In this document: positions 44,942-56,715 of the stretch, one piece after another
How the letters are laid out: each line of letters opens with the position of its first letter
Numbering within the stretch: the stretch's first letter is position 1
DNA from: Parapristionchus giblindavisi
Lineage: Eukaryota; Nematoda; Chromadorea; Rhabditida; Diplogasteridae
DNA length: 64,000 nt
Direction of reading: 5' to 3'
Assembly (NCBI GenBank): GCA_943737045.1
Contig: CALSFV010000205.1
Span: forward strand, 946,001 to 1,010,000
The notes under the pieces: model-generated
The model's input: the letters and a program-made list of their open reading frames with translations, nothing else
The model's database searches: none
Told to the model about the DNA's origin: nothing
Made by a program: the position numbers and the translations under genes

Positions 44942-46495
44942 CACTGAATATCATATGAATATGCTGGTGACTTAATCGTAGAGAATAGGCCCTCCGGACT
45001 GAATTGCCCGGAGTGATCAATATCCTTGTAGTGATCTCCCGCGTGACTTGTTAGTATACCCTTGCATTAGGGGCTTTACCTTTACCTTTACCAATCTTTG
45101 CTTTTGTGAAAGTTTTGGGACCAATCTATTTTCATGGGATCAATCTATTAGGTTGTGATCAATCAACCAGAACAGAGCCGATTTATTGTTACCTTCATAT
45201 TTACCTTTGCTGTATATTTTCATCCATATAGCCCATATCACTTTTGTTAGCTCGAATTTAAGTTGATTATGTCTAGCGCATCATTTTTGGTTTGTGAAGT
45301 TTCTGTAGCCTTTCAAATCATATGAATAAAAAATGATAACAACTGATGAACCACGGAACATTGGATATTTATTCTCTGAGTACGCATAAATACGATACTA
45401 CGACGATGGTAACAAAGATGATTGGTATAATCAAAAAAAAGTTGATGAAGTTATTTAAAATATTAACAGAAGGGTAATATTATTATTAAACTTATTCCAA
45501 GAGCTGAATACTCGATTAGAAATAAAATGTAAACATCGGGTCGATTTATGAATATAAGTTTCCAGTAAATAAAGTCATGTGTACCAATGCACCACACAAT
45601 GTTGTTAACGTTTTAACTTTGAGTGCAATAATTTTACAGAGATCAGGGGTCCGTCCAATCTGTCACTTTCGATCGAAAGTTCAGAAGAAAGTTCGCATCT
45701 TTCTAGCGAGAGTTCAGCAGAAAGATGCGAACTTTCCTCGCAACTTTCGTCGCAAGTTCTCTTACCCCTCCATGGGTAAAGGGGCTTATATACTTGTATT
45801 AAAGAGTTCGGCAAACCCCAGACGGGTTTGGTGTGAAACTAAACTAACGGGCGGGGGGGGGGGGGGGGCGGAGCTTCGCCGTTACTGCCAACTACCGTTA
45901 ACTCCTAAGTCAACACACCATATTCTACCATAATCTACCTACCGTATCCTACAGTAACCCAGTCCATTAGGTCAGATTAATTGCGCTGGGTCAGATTGAG
46001 TAAATATTGTCGGAATAAGAACTATTTGGTCGAATAAAATTGCGACGTGTCTCAAACTACCGTATCCTACCGTAACCGGTTCGTTGGGTCAGACTTATCG
46101 CGCTAGGACAAATTGAGAAAACAGCGTAGGAATTATACTGTTTGCTCTGCAATGATTGTGACTTATTGCAAACTACCGTTACCGAGATCTCATGGTTGAT
46201 GATTCTACGTTATTTGTAGTGTTTTTTCGGGGTATCTAGATATTTCATGCAAACACAAAACATTCCTTTAAAATTACTGTATGAACAAAGTAATAAATAG
46301 AACCAAAAACTATGAAAACGAGACAATAACAAGCACTACAAGTAAGCAATAATTGGGTGAAAGAATAAATGAACAACGAGGAATGAGTGAGATTACGGTG
46401 GGTAGTGGATCAATATACAATTATTGATCGATTGGCGAATGGGAAAATGGGCGTCCGGTCGAAGCTTATGAAGCGTGACGTCATCCTCGCGTGTG
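44942..46495. other. Intergenic region, repeats only
   Basis: Holds a perfect 18-bp inverted repeat (45687-45704 and 45719-45736, GAAAGTTCGCATCTTTCT), a G-run at about 45852-45867, and at 45890-46190 diffuse tandem sequence rich in TACCGTA and GGGTCAGATT motifs. No exon supported. Confidence 0.5.
45687..45736. repeat. Perfect 18-bp hairpin
   Basis: GAAAGTTCGCATCTTTCT and its exact reverse complement are separated by 14 bases. Surrounding GCGAGAGTTC and CGAAAGTTC repeats suggest it is the core of a MITE. Confidence 0.8.
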
Positions 46496-46497
46496 AA

Positions 46498-49400
46498 TTA
46501 ATCAATCATAGATAGATTGATAGATGAGTTCATCCACATGGCCGACTCGTTGCGGTCCGTGTTAACCCTGTAAAACGATGACAATAAATTAAAATCACAA
46601 TATTTCTAAACAAAATCTTGTTAGGTAACGTGAAGAGAAAGCAATCGCAAGCACACTTAGAGTTTTAAAAGGTACATCTCGAGCTAATTTTACTTTCCGC
46701 TCTGGCAACGCTCTCTAGTAGTCAACGAAAGCGAGATCATTGCCAGAGCAGATAATTTCAAATTAGCCCGGGGTGGCAAACGTAAAACGTCAAATCAACA
46801 AGTGCATTACACACTACGACCGTATCTTTATCGCGCTCTGCATATGCATTCAAACAAACGAACAAAAAAGTGCAAAAAGACCGTTCACCAGCCGTTTTCA
46901 TATTTCAGGCAGTGGATTAAACTAGATATCATTAACAATACGCATATCTTTAATTTATACGACCCCTTACTTGTTCAATTTAATTAACAAAATACAATCT
47001 TACCTCCGGCCATATTGGGCGGTGGCTTGGCAAAGTTGGTCGGGCCGCCAAAAAATCCATTCGAGGCGCCGCCTGCGCGCCACCTCCCGAATGAGTGAGT
47101 CCGATGACCGCGCCGAGTGACAGTGGCGGCACACTGCAAGCACTCAAAATATGATCTTGCAACTGTCAGAAAATCCTTCAATATACTCAATACCTTATAC
47201 CCACTCAATCGACTACCGTATGCCTACTCAATCGACTACCGTATCCCACTCAAACTACATGAAAATAAGAGCAAAAAGAGATGAGATATCGGAAAAGAGG
47301 AATTTACATTGACCTCGAGTGGGTCGACTAGTCTGTGCGGGTGGAGGACAACGCTTGACCGCTTCTTTGGACGCGGCGGCCGCACCAGTCACGGTTCCGT
47401 CACCAAATGAAGTTGTCGATTCCTTGTCAGAAGGCTGTAATGCAAAAAATCAATATACGAGAAACTAACTACCGTATACAGTGCCCATGCAAATCAAAAC
47501 TACTGTAACTCATAACGAATTATTCAATAATGGTCAAGAAGTACTGTAGTATGCTGTTAATCAATCAATCAATAACCAACCCTCTAAACGTCCTTTATCT
47601 TGTTCTGAAAGCGCTCTTCTCTCTCGTAGCCTCCCTGAGCGTTTCCGACTCGTCTATCTCCTCTCGCGCCTCCGCGTGCGCCACGCACAGACGATCCGCG
47701 TCCGCGCGCTGAAACGTACTTGCCGCGCGTCAGCTCATCATTGCCTTCTTCTTTCTGTAAACAAACACATAAATTGTAGTGAAAATCAATAATTTCCAAT
47801 CGATAAAACCCAATACCTGCTTCTGATCATCCTCTCCTTCTTTGACATTCGTAGGTGCAGTGTCCTCCAGACTCTGTCGGCGCTCGATCACCTAAATTGT
47901 AAAAAAATGTCATTTGAGGGAAAAAAAACAGAATAATTATTGATTGATTAATTTCGACTGTACCTTCTTGCTCGAAGGCTTCTCAAGAGGGGGCTGAGCA
48001 TCTACTGAAGTATCATCTCTTCTATCCTCGCTCTCATCTCTTTGGTCATCCTACAAGGGAAATATAAAATTTTAGGAAATTTGGAGGCCGATAGCCAACC
48101 CGGTGGGTCCTCTTTTTTATCCTACATGCCCTCATATACTTGTCATTTCAAATGTTGTCACATCTTTTGATGTATGATAAATAAGTATTTTCATACACAT
48201 TCACTCGCGTAAAACCGCATAAGACTAACCCCCCTCACCTTCGGTCTAGCAATCGGGGTCTCACCGCTGTGGCTGTCTCCCCTGATACAACCATAGTGGC
48301 GACTGTGGCAGCATTCAGTGCTAATGGAATAGCACCCCGCAGTGAACATGTAGATGGTCTTGTCCAAATCAAAGTCCATGGGACTGTAAATTAACATTCT
48401 TGTAAAGGATCGACTCAATTTGGAGTACTACTGTGCTACCGATACTGCTGTGAGAAGTATAACCGTAAAAAGTATTGATTATTGATTGATTTTGAACCGT
48501 ACCCGTAAAAAATCGTGAATCTCCTTTGCGATCGCGTGCATGTTCTGGAACTCGTGAAGGGCGGCAAACTTGACGACGTTGAGACCGTTCGGCGTGAGAA
48601 TATCCGGCTTGCGCTTGAGCAGGTGCTCACATCGACTGACCCGTGATGTCACTATTAATTAATTAATTAATTAATTAATATACATTTATTTTCAATACTA
48701 AAAACATATTCGCTTGATTCTAACTTGTTCAAATATAGTCACACGGATTAGATATAGTTAAGAAGTATTGCGTTGCTGTATTTGACGGAATTTAACACTG
48801 ATTTGCATTTTTAAATTTCCGTGGATTTTCGGCTTAAAATGCGGTCAGGCTCGGTAGTTCGTAACGTACTTTTGTCTAGTCAAACTGAGACATGGTCAAC
48901 GATCAATGGCTGATCAGAGATAAATAGTACAAAGTTCAAAGATGAAAGAGACCAACATGCTCAATGTGGTTGTAGAGATCGGAGCGGGCGGCACACAAAT
49001 GGCGCCCGAGCAGCGTCGCGTGCGTAGTGAAGACAAGCGAGACGTTCGTCTTCCAAGAACGGGACATGATCAAGCCCACACCTGCCTGGAAATCAATCGA
49101 TAAATATATCTATCAAATCGATATTACAATCTTAATACTTCATCTTCTACTTCAATGAAGAGTAGAAATCAAATTCAAAGATACGGTAGATATAATCAAT
49201 CGATAAATAAATATTACAATCTTAATACACCAGCTTCCACTTCAATGGTAACAGCAGAAATCAATCGATAAATTCAAAGATACGGTAGGCATAATAATCA
49301 ATCGATACCTACCACTAGTGAAAGTGTCCCACGACAAACGCCGGTCGATCAGCAGAGGCGCGTTGCTCAAACTGCAAATGGATATTGTTGATATTGATCA

Positions 49401-52380
49401 AACTACAAATTACAAATAAAATCAAACTACAGTACCTTCTGCAGGAAGATGGCTAGTAGCCATTGGCTACCATGAAGCCGAGGATGAATGCCAATGTGCG
49501 TCGCCTCTCATAGTTCAGCCTGCAAGCGATTCGATTAATCAATCAGTCAATAACTTTCCGTGACAGGGCTCAACCGATTCCAGACATCGTAGACATACAT
49601 TTTCGATGCCCTCACCGAATTATTTTTATATAGTGGGTCGATTTAGAAAAATCATTATTTTTCGCTTAAATTGTAATCTTTCACATAAAAAATGAACTTT
49701 ATATAGTCACCCTGAAAATTACCCGTATATAGTGGGTCAATCCTAACACTGTGAGGGTATAAAATGTATGCTTGTAGATCAAAATGCCCAGACAGACACA
49801 GACAAGAGATAATAGATGGATAACGTATAGTTAAGGAATAAAAGAGTTCTAAAGACCAAAAGATCAACCAATTAATCAATAATTCACCAACAAACAACAG
49901 TTTAAGGTACACATCAAGAGTATGGCATACTTTAACCAACTACTTTACTATAGCCATATTCATCAAACTACAAGCATCATACTACACATGACCCACCTGA
50001 AGTCCAATCTCCCTCATCTGATCGAGGGCGTATCGCATGGGCGCTGATTCTGCCTCCAACTCCTCCATCTCCATCTTGGCACGCTCCTCACTGTACGGTC
50101 CCATCATGCAGTACTGGTCCCCCAGTTCGTCAGTCAACAAGGCCGCCTTCGTGCGCAGAACCGTGTAGATAACGCCGACTGTAAATTAGACAAGGATAAA
50201 AAGGTAAAGGCACAACCCGTTATTCAAGGAACACGTAAACACTAAATCGAGAAGTTGTGAAACACAAAAGTAACTTCACTCAATCAAGCCATAATTAGCT
50301 ATCCAAAGCACACTATACTTTATTCCACTCAATTACCGGCTAACGTACCTCGCCCGATCAATTCGAGAACCGACTGACGCGTGGGACCGAAGGTGGCAGC
50401 GAGGAGCCGAAACCAGCATCTGCGTATAATACGAACATTGTAAAAATATAAAGAGAGCGAGAATACGAACCGGGTAGTGGTGAGAAACAGGGGTGTTTTC
50501 ACTGGTATTCAAGAGTTTTCAACAGAAATAATGTAGGCATAACTAGCAAGGGATGCGTGTAGTCCTTTCTGTGATTTGTATGGATACCTATTTCACGGAT
50601 GGCGGTTCCAAAAGTAATTCTAACTATTTTTGAAGTGTATTGCGAAATATTAACTGATACGACTTTAAAACAAAACTGACCCGATCTACATCTCAAGTAC
50701 TCGGAACTGGTTTGATTCTTACTAATCTCGATATCCCGCATATTCCTAGACGGGTTTCAAGTCTCAAAACAGGCAACATCGACAAAAATTGCCCCAACTA
50801 AAGTAGTATGCATACCTCTCGCAGATCCGTCACCATGATCTCCTTGATCTCGTTGAGCTCATCGTCGACGAGCATGTCCGACCTGGAACACGAGAGGAAA
50901 TCAATCAATAAATCGATAATCAATCAATATATTCTAAATATAGTATTATACCTTCCATTGGCCTGAAATGCCCGATGACATCCGACAGTCGCGAGGAGCG
51001 CAGTGGACGCTGAACTGCGAGCATCGCCTGTACAATTACAATTTTAAAAAGAATCATTGATTATTTTTATCTCCCACCTCATACGTTAGCGGCATTGTCG
51101 CCAGCGGCAAAACCCACCCGATTAAGCAAAAATTCACTTAAAATGAAAATCAATTAGCCAAAATTAACTGTAAAATGAAATTTTTCCATTCAAACCAGCC
51201 GATTTTTGTATCCTACCTACCCGATTTAACGTCTAGCGGAAAGGGTTGCCCACGTATGTCCGACCTCGTCATCATCTATTACAATAGTAAGAACACGGAG
51301 AATATGACAACACAAAGTGGGAATGAATTTCGTTTCACAGATTCAGATTCGTGTTTGTAGTATATTCGGATAACAAACAACAGGATACAAATCCCACTCA
51401 CTGATGTGTCTCATCCACGTCTAGCAGGGCGTTGATCGGATTCACGTCAGCGCTCTCCTCGTCGTCGCACACGAGAATGACACTACAAATCGATATATTT
51501 CAATCAATCGATATGAGAGTCTTACTAAGCTTAAACCATAGGTGGGCACGGTGGGGGAAAGGCTGTGCGCAAACCGGGGAATTGTAAGGCAAGGCTATGC
51601 GCATGGCCATTTTTAGCAGATTTGACCGGAAATTTTCCAATTTTTTTGCGAGGCAAAGCTATGCGCAAGGCCCCGCAAGTGAAGGCAAGGCTACGCGCAA
51701 AAAGAATTCGTTTTCACGCGCCCACCTATGGCTTAAACGCGATGTAAATTGATTCATCTGGTGGTAGACGTATGAGACAAAGTCTAATCATCTTGGTTTG
51801 TTAAACCCGAGACCCCGAGCTAATTTTGCACTCCGCTCTGGCAGCGCTCTCTAGTAGACAACGAGAGCGAAAGAGCATTGTCGGAGAGCAGAGTTTCAAA
51901 CTAGCTCGGGGTGCGCATTTAACCGCGTTGAGCATAGCAAGACTCACACAGTATTGATCTACAAGATACTAAATCACAAATCAATCAATAATCAATATCG
52001 CTCTCCCTACCGTAGTCCCTGCTCGACCTTGTCCCAAAACTACTCCGCGGACACCTCCTTGAGCCCAGGCCACGGTACTCTTCATGAAGCCGCTCACGCT
52101 CTGCTGCATCTTCGTCTAAAATTAAATAATAACAATAACAATAATAATAATAAACAACATGAAGCACAATCAATACATATTTTTAAACTTTAATGTGAAC
52201 GCAAACAGATTTTTGCACATTATAAACAATTCATTTATAAATAACAATAAACAAATAAATAAATAAATGAATAATAATAATCTCTCACCGATAACCGCTC
52301 CTTCCTCCTCCTTTCCTTCTGTGCACGTCTCTTGCGGATCTTCTGCTTCTTCGTCACCTGCGTCAATCGTGTTTCAAGGA
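46498..52380 (-). CDS. Unknown multi-exon gene with RG-rich segment
   Basis: Well-supported 3' exons chain in phase: 48503-48651, 47964-48050, 47817-47891, 47590-47754, 47314-47434, 47004-47133 and 46498-46567 (stop TAA). They encode a helical segment ([20 protein letters not shown]), an acidic linker, an Arg/Gly-rich stretch ([18 protein letters not shown]) typical of RNA-binding proteins, and a tail with CRHCHS. Further 5' exons fit locally: 48953-49085, 49313-49370, 49997-50178 ([20 protein letters not shown]), 50349-50419, 50816-50882, 50952-51027 and 51402-51482 ([20 protein letters not shown]). A basic exon at about 52288-52356 ([18 protein letters not shown]) may start the gene. Phases fail at several 5' joins and one exon has an in-frame TAG, so this is either a decaying gene, a sequence with errors, or has missed exons. 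Family not recognised. Confidence 0.5.
48652..48690. repeat. (TTAA)n tract
   Basis: Seven tandem TTAA units directly at the acceptor side of the intron before exon 48503-48651. The acceptor AATAG lies at its edge. Confidence 0.8.
49435..49520 (-). pseudogene. Exon with in-frame stop in the RG-rich gene
   Basis: After a TTGCAG acceptor the frame reads [20 protein letters not shown] and then meets TAG. A shift of one base restores LLAIFLQK up to the donor. The join to the next exon ([11 protein letters not shown]) fits only the frame that contains the stop. This is either a genuine disabling change or a sequencing error. Confidence 0.5.
51537..51730. mobile_element. hAT-like MITE with 8-bp TSD
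   Basis: A 194-bp element runs from CATAGGTGGGC to GCCCACCTATG and is flanked by GCTTAAAC on both sides (51529-51536, 51731-51738). Inside are four diverged GGCAAGGCTATGCGCA repeats. The ends differ from the TAGGGTGGCG family. Confidence 0.85.
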
Positions 52381-52499
52381 ATAGACAAATCAGCCAAACT
52401 TTCAACCGAAAGCTGTCAGCTTGAATTAAATTACATTAAATATGTTATAATTATCATGCAAAATAGCGTACAGCCTCTATTTCTTTTTCGGGACTTTTA

Positions 52500-52930
52500 A
52501 ACAGAGGATAAGTAAGACGAATAACATGAGAATCAGCTCTGAGACACTGACTCCATGAAAAGTCACCGAAAAACGCTGGATAGAGTCTAGACGAAGAATA
52601 TAAGGGAGTGTTTAGGGGAGAAAATCTAGCGTGTGGCTATGTGGGAGAAAATCTAGCTTTTTCCGGGACTACCGTAATCTCAGACAATTTTGCTATCGCT
52701 AACTGATTTTTTTGCAGATCTTTTTTCTTTTCAGGCTTTTTCCGTAATTTTGATTCTAGAGACATTACAAACATTGTTTATTCACACCAGTAATTTACAT
52801 CAATAATTCACAGAACAGTACGATATGGCACAATTAAATAATAGAAAACAGGATTATGATGCACAGGATTATGACACAGAATTCAATTGACAGTGAATAC
52901 ATTAAAAGATTTATAGCTAAAAGCATAAGT
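52500..52930. other. Spacer between two minus-strand genes
   Basis: No exon seen. It includes the 3' flank of the mini-exon gene and the presumed 5' region of the RG-rich gene. Confidence 0.4.
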
Positions 52931-55900
52931 TCATCCTCCGTTAGGTTCATCGATTACTTCAAATGTACTCGATAGATCATCCATTACAGTAAGATATTCT
53001 TTGTTCTCATCGAATACAGTATTAGGCTTGATTTCATACTTGCGATGGTGTCCTCGTCTGAACGATTGTCTGAAATGTGAATGTTTTTTTTTAAAGAAAC
53101 AATGCAAACTAACAATAAGGTTGAGATCTTCTCAGCGACAATTTTATCGATCTGATCTCGGTGAATCTGATTTCGAACATTCTCGTTTACATTTGGAAAC
53201 ACTTTGAAGCAGTGGTAAAAGAGAGCTGAAAGATAATGATCATAGAACTATCATTTCATTTCTTCATACCTTTCGTCTTTGTTAAAAAGTCTGTGTTGAG
53301 GATCACCCTATCATTATTATTTCCCTTCTTAACAAGTACCAAATTACTTCTTGTAGTGTGTGTGGCTACCTTTAATTAGTGTTGTTAAAATTTTTTTTGA
53401 AACATGAAATCTTACATGACATAACAGATGTTTGATTGTGTGATGAATGAAATACTTTCCAAGTATTGTGCATGATGGCCAACATTTCAAGCAAACATCA
53501 ATCACATTACAAAATCGATATTGAGGACTAAATTATAATTTTCGTTTTTATCGTAAACTTTACACTAAAAAATTACCCATTGAAAGAAATAGTGACGTTG
53601 TATCTCTCGCGATCAGCTCCATGAATAGAGAGTAGACCATCCTTGGAATAGTGGGGCTGAGATAAAATAAAATTAAAATTGTTCCACCTTGGTTCTTTCA
53701 CACATTCTTCTATCATTTAAATCTCTATCATTTGTCTTAAGTGTACTTATTATGTTATTTATTATTTGTTCTCTCATTTCTAATGTCTTGTTCACGAGTG
53801 AGCATGTCATAAAATATATATAATATAAAATGAACGGAAAACATACCAAAGCCGTTATCTCTCCTCTCAACGCCACATCATAGAGTACGAGACGAGAACG
53901 ACTCTTAATTTATTGCATTTAAAGAAGAAGCACTATGAAAAAACAAACCTCTCCGAGAAGAGCAATGTGTGATAGATCAGCAATAAGTGTGTTATCCAAA
54001 GCCTCTTTTACTGACTGCATCCCTACTTTTCTAAAGATGGCCTGAGATGAAAAAGATTATGACTAAAGTGAGGATACTGCATGAAACCTGGAGTAGTTTA
54101 TAATCAGCATGAGCTATCGATTCAAGTATTGATTGATTAAATGACCCAAAAGTTATGGTATCCTCAATAACTCGTTGAGTGATAGCGGCTGTAAATGGAA
54201 TAGTAAACCATCATAGCGTTTTTACCATGCCGTACGTGAATTCAGTGAAAGTGAACGACCAGTGGCATTGTTTAATAGTCTTCGACGAGCATCGGAATCG
54301 TCAATGCTGCCATCATCGATTGTGTTGATATCATCTAAAAAGTGGGTTGCTGAATTATGGTCGCTGAACCACAACCAAAAAATACCGTGATCACCATAAT
54401 CATTACCGTAGTCAACGCATTACCGTAATAACCAACCATAATTCACCCATTACCGTAATCTACTACCGTACCTGATTCGTGCACCGTCCTTCCCTCAGCA
54501 CCAGTATGACGAATACCACGTTCAGCTATACTCGGCGACCCTGAAATTACCGTAGTCAACGCATTACCGTAATACACTGAGAGCAAACTTACCCAAATAT
54601 GGGTAATAGATTTGCCAACTTACGATACTTGTGTACACGATTTTCCCACATTCGGGCAAATGGTAACCCAAAAACCACCGATTTACCCATATACAGGCTA
54701 GCATTTGTCTGAATACGGGCAAATCGTTCGCCAACTAACGGCATTCGGGTAAATTTAATCTCTGTGTAACCAACCATAATACACCCATTACAGTAATCAT
54801 TACCGTACCTCCTTGCCAATCATATCCTCCCGACGATTCATCACCATTCCTAGTCGGGACACGACCAGAACGGTCACCCATGACTGAAATTACCGTAATT
54901 CACCCATTACCGTAATCTAATACCGTACCTCCTTGCCAATCATATCCTCCCGACGATTCATCATGACTGTTCGGGACACGACCAGAACAGTCACCCATGA
55001 CTGAAAATACCGTAATTCACCCATTACCGTAATCTACTACCGTACCTGATTCTTGCACCGTCCTTCCCTCAGCACCAGTATGACGAATACCACGTTCAGC
55101 TATACTCGGCGACCCTGAAATTACCGTAGTCAACGCATTACCGTAATAACCAACCATAATTCACCCATTACCGTAATCTACTACCGTACCTGATTCGTGC
55201 ACCGTCCTTCCCTCAGCACCAGTATGACGAATACCACGTTCAGCTATACTCGGCGACCCTGAAATTACCGTAGTCAACGCATTACCGTAATAACCAACCA
55301 TAATTCACCCATTACCGTAATCTACTACCGTACCTGATTCTTGCACCGTCCTTCCCTCAGCACCAGTATGACGAATACCATGTTCAGCTCTACTCGTCGA
55401 CCCTGAAATTACCGTAGTCAACGCATTACCGTAATAACCAACCATAATTCACCCATTACCGTAATCTACTACCGTACCTGATTCTTGCACCGTCCTTCCC
55501 TCAGCACCAGTATGACGAATACCATGTTCAGCTCTACTCGTCGACCCTGAAATTACCGTAGTCAACGCATTACCGTAATAACCAACCATAATTCACCCAT
55601 TACCGTAATCTACTACCGTACCTGATTCGTGCACCGTCCTTCCCTCAGCACCAGTATGACGAATACCACGTTCAGCTATACTCGGCGACCCTGAAATTAC
55701 CGTAGTCAACGCATTACCGTAATAACCAACCATAATTCACCCATTACCGTAATCTACTACCGTACCTGATTCTTGCACCGTCCTTCCCTCAGCACCAGTA
55801 TGACGAATACCATGTTCAGCTCTACTCGTCGACCCTGAAATTATCCCAATTTACCAAAATATAATGAATAATACACGTCAAAAGGCTAACCAAATTCCGG

Positions 55901-56612
55901 ACTAGGTGGAGGAGTATCTTCGAAATCCTCATCTAAGTGGATATTGGATGATTTTGAAAGCATTTCTGCAGACATCTTATTGATCGAGTTTGTAGCATTG
56001 TTTCTTAAAATTTTATCAATTAATACATAATGTTATCAAGTATTACTATCAAGTATTAATGCTTGTTTTTAACCTGGTTGTTTATGGGTGAGACTCAATT
56101 TACCTGTGAGCGATTTGTTCCAATTCGTGTTTGTGGTGTTTCCTTACGGGAGAAGCAGTCGTCGAACGAGAACGACGATTCTGCTTCTTTACATTAAAAG
56201 ACAAATTTATGAATTAAAGTGAAAACAACCTTAGTCAGTGAAAAGGACCATCTTACTCCAGCACAAAATTTAAGTTTTAGAAGATGAATTTTCTTACAAA
56301 TTGTGGTATATCCCATACAATTTATCGTGGACTGATTTTTAAAAAAAATTTTAGCGAATTTTATTTAATTCGTTTATTTTTCCATACACTCTGCGTAAAC
56401 AAAATTTGGAAAATATGAAATCCTGTAAGGCGGTGGAAATTTAATAATTAGCCTTGCAAATTTTCTGGCTAGGGATTAGATTACGGTATTTGACAAAGGC
56501 CTCTCTCCCTTTATCGAAATGTGTGACTTACTTCGAGAGGAGGAGAATATCGAGGAGCATTTCTTCGATCTCTTTTTCTGGTCAAAACTTCGAATGGATC
56601 GGTGAAACTCAT
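52931..56612 (-). CDS. Unknown protein with tandem mini-exon array
   Basis: A 599-residue model closes from ATG 56610-56612 to TGA 52931-52933. Exons in order: 56532-56612, 56104-56186, 55891-56003; six 69-bp repeats at 55766-55834, 55622-55690, 55478-55546, 55334-55402, 55190-55258 and 55046-55114; 54929-55000, 54809-54883; a seventh 69-bp repeat at 54472-54540; then 54236-54334, 54088-54188, 53949-54041, 53847-53903, 53577-53656, 53416-53527, 53270-53369, 53114-53225 and 52931-53069. The start is basic and disordered, followed by an acidic Pro-rich piece (DTPPPSPEF). The repeats add 23 residues each. The C-terminal 280 residues look globular, with a Cys/His cluster (VCLKCWPSC...HHTIKHLLCH) that recalls a SWIM-type zinc site, although the usual CxH is not exact. 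Function unknown. Confidence 0.8.
54472..55834 (-). repeat. 144-bp tandem exon-intron repeats
   Basis: Six contiguous units of exactly 144 bp (55046-55834, exon to exon) plus a seventh 69-bp copy at 54472-54540. Each unit is a 69-bp exon with 1-1 phase and a 75-bp intron made largely of TTACGGTAAT-like motifs. Two variants alternate: one encodes SPSIAERGIRHTGAEGRTVH and the other STSRAEHGIRHTGAEGRTVQ. Between copies six and seven lie two copies of a different phase 1-1 exon (72 and 75 bp) containing SSGGYDWQG, with similar introns. Confidence 0.9.
54568..54775. mobile_element. MITE in an intron of the mini-exon array
   Basis: About 205 bp, starting CACTGAGAGCAAACTTACCC and ending GGGTAAATTTAATCTCTGTG. 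The ends are imperfect 20-bp inverted repeats, and internal CGGGCAAAT/ATTTACCC repeats are present. It enlarges the intron between exons 54809-54883 and 54472-54540; the flanking TACCGTAATA/ACCAACC sequence is continuous with other array introns once it is removed. Confidence 0.75.
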
Positions 56613-56715
56613 CTTAAGAAACGTTACTAAATAGGTAATGCACGTGAAGCATGTAATTATGGCGATTGCAACACCATATGTTAGCAAAAAAAAATAACGA
56701 AAATAGTCAATATAT
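56613..56715 (-). promoter_or_regulatory. Short intercistronic spacer (possible operon)
   Basis: Only 103 bp separate the stop of the upstream transposase-like gene (TAA 56716-56718) from the ATG of the mini-exon gene, both on the minus strand. TTTCTTAAG directly precedes the ATG and could serve as a spliced-leader acceptor. Spacing near 100 bp is characteristic of nematode operons. No AATAAA is visible in the spacer. Confidence 0.5.

Noticed and set aside
45577..45933. 118-codon ORF with a poly-Gly stretch
   Set aside because: It runs across a hairpin MITE and a poly-G tract; no acceptor or domain supports it.
54375..55850. Array of regular repeats considered as a CRISPR array
   Set aside because: Repeats are 144 bp, contain spliced coding sequence and occur in a nematode-type genome; there are no short repeats with unique spacers.
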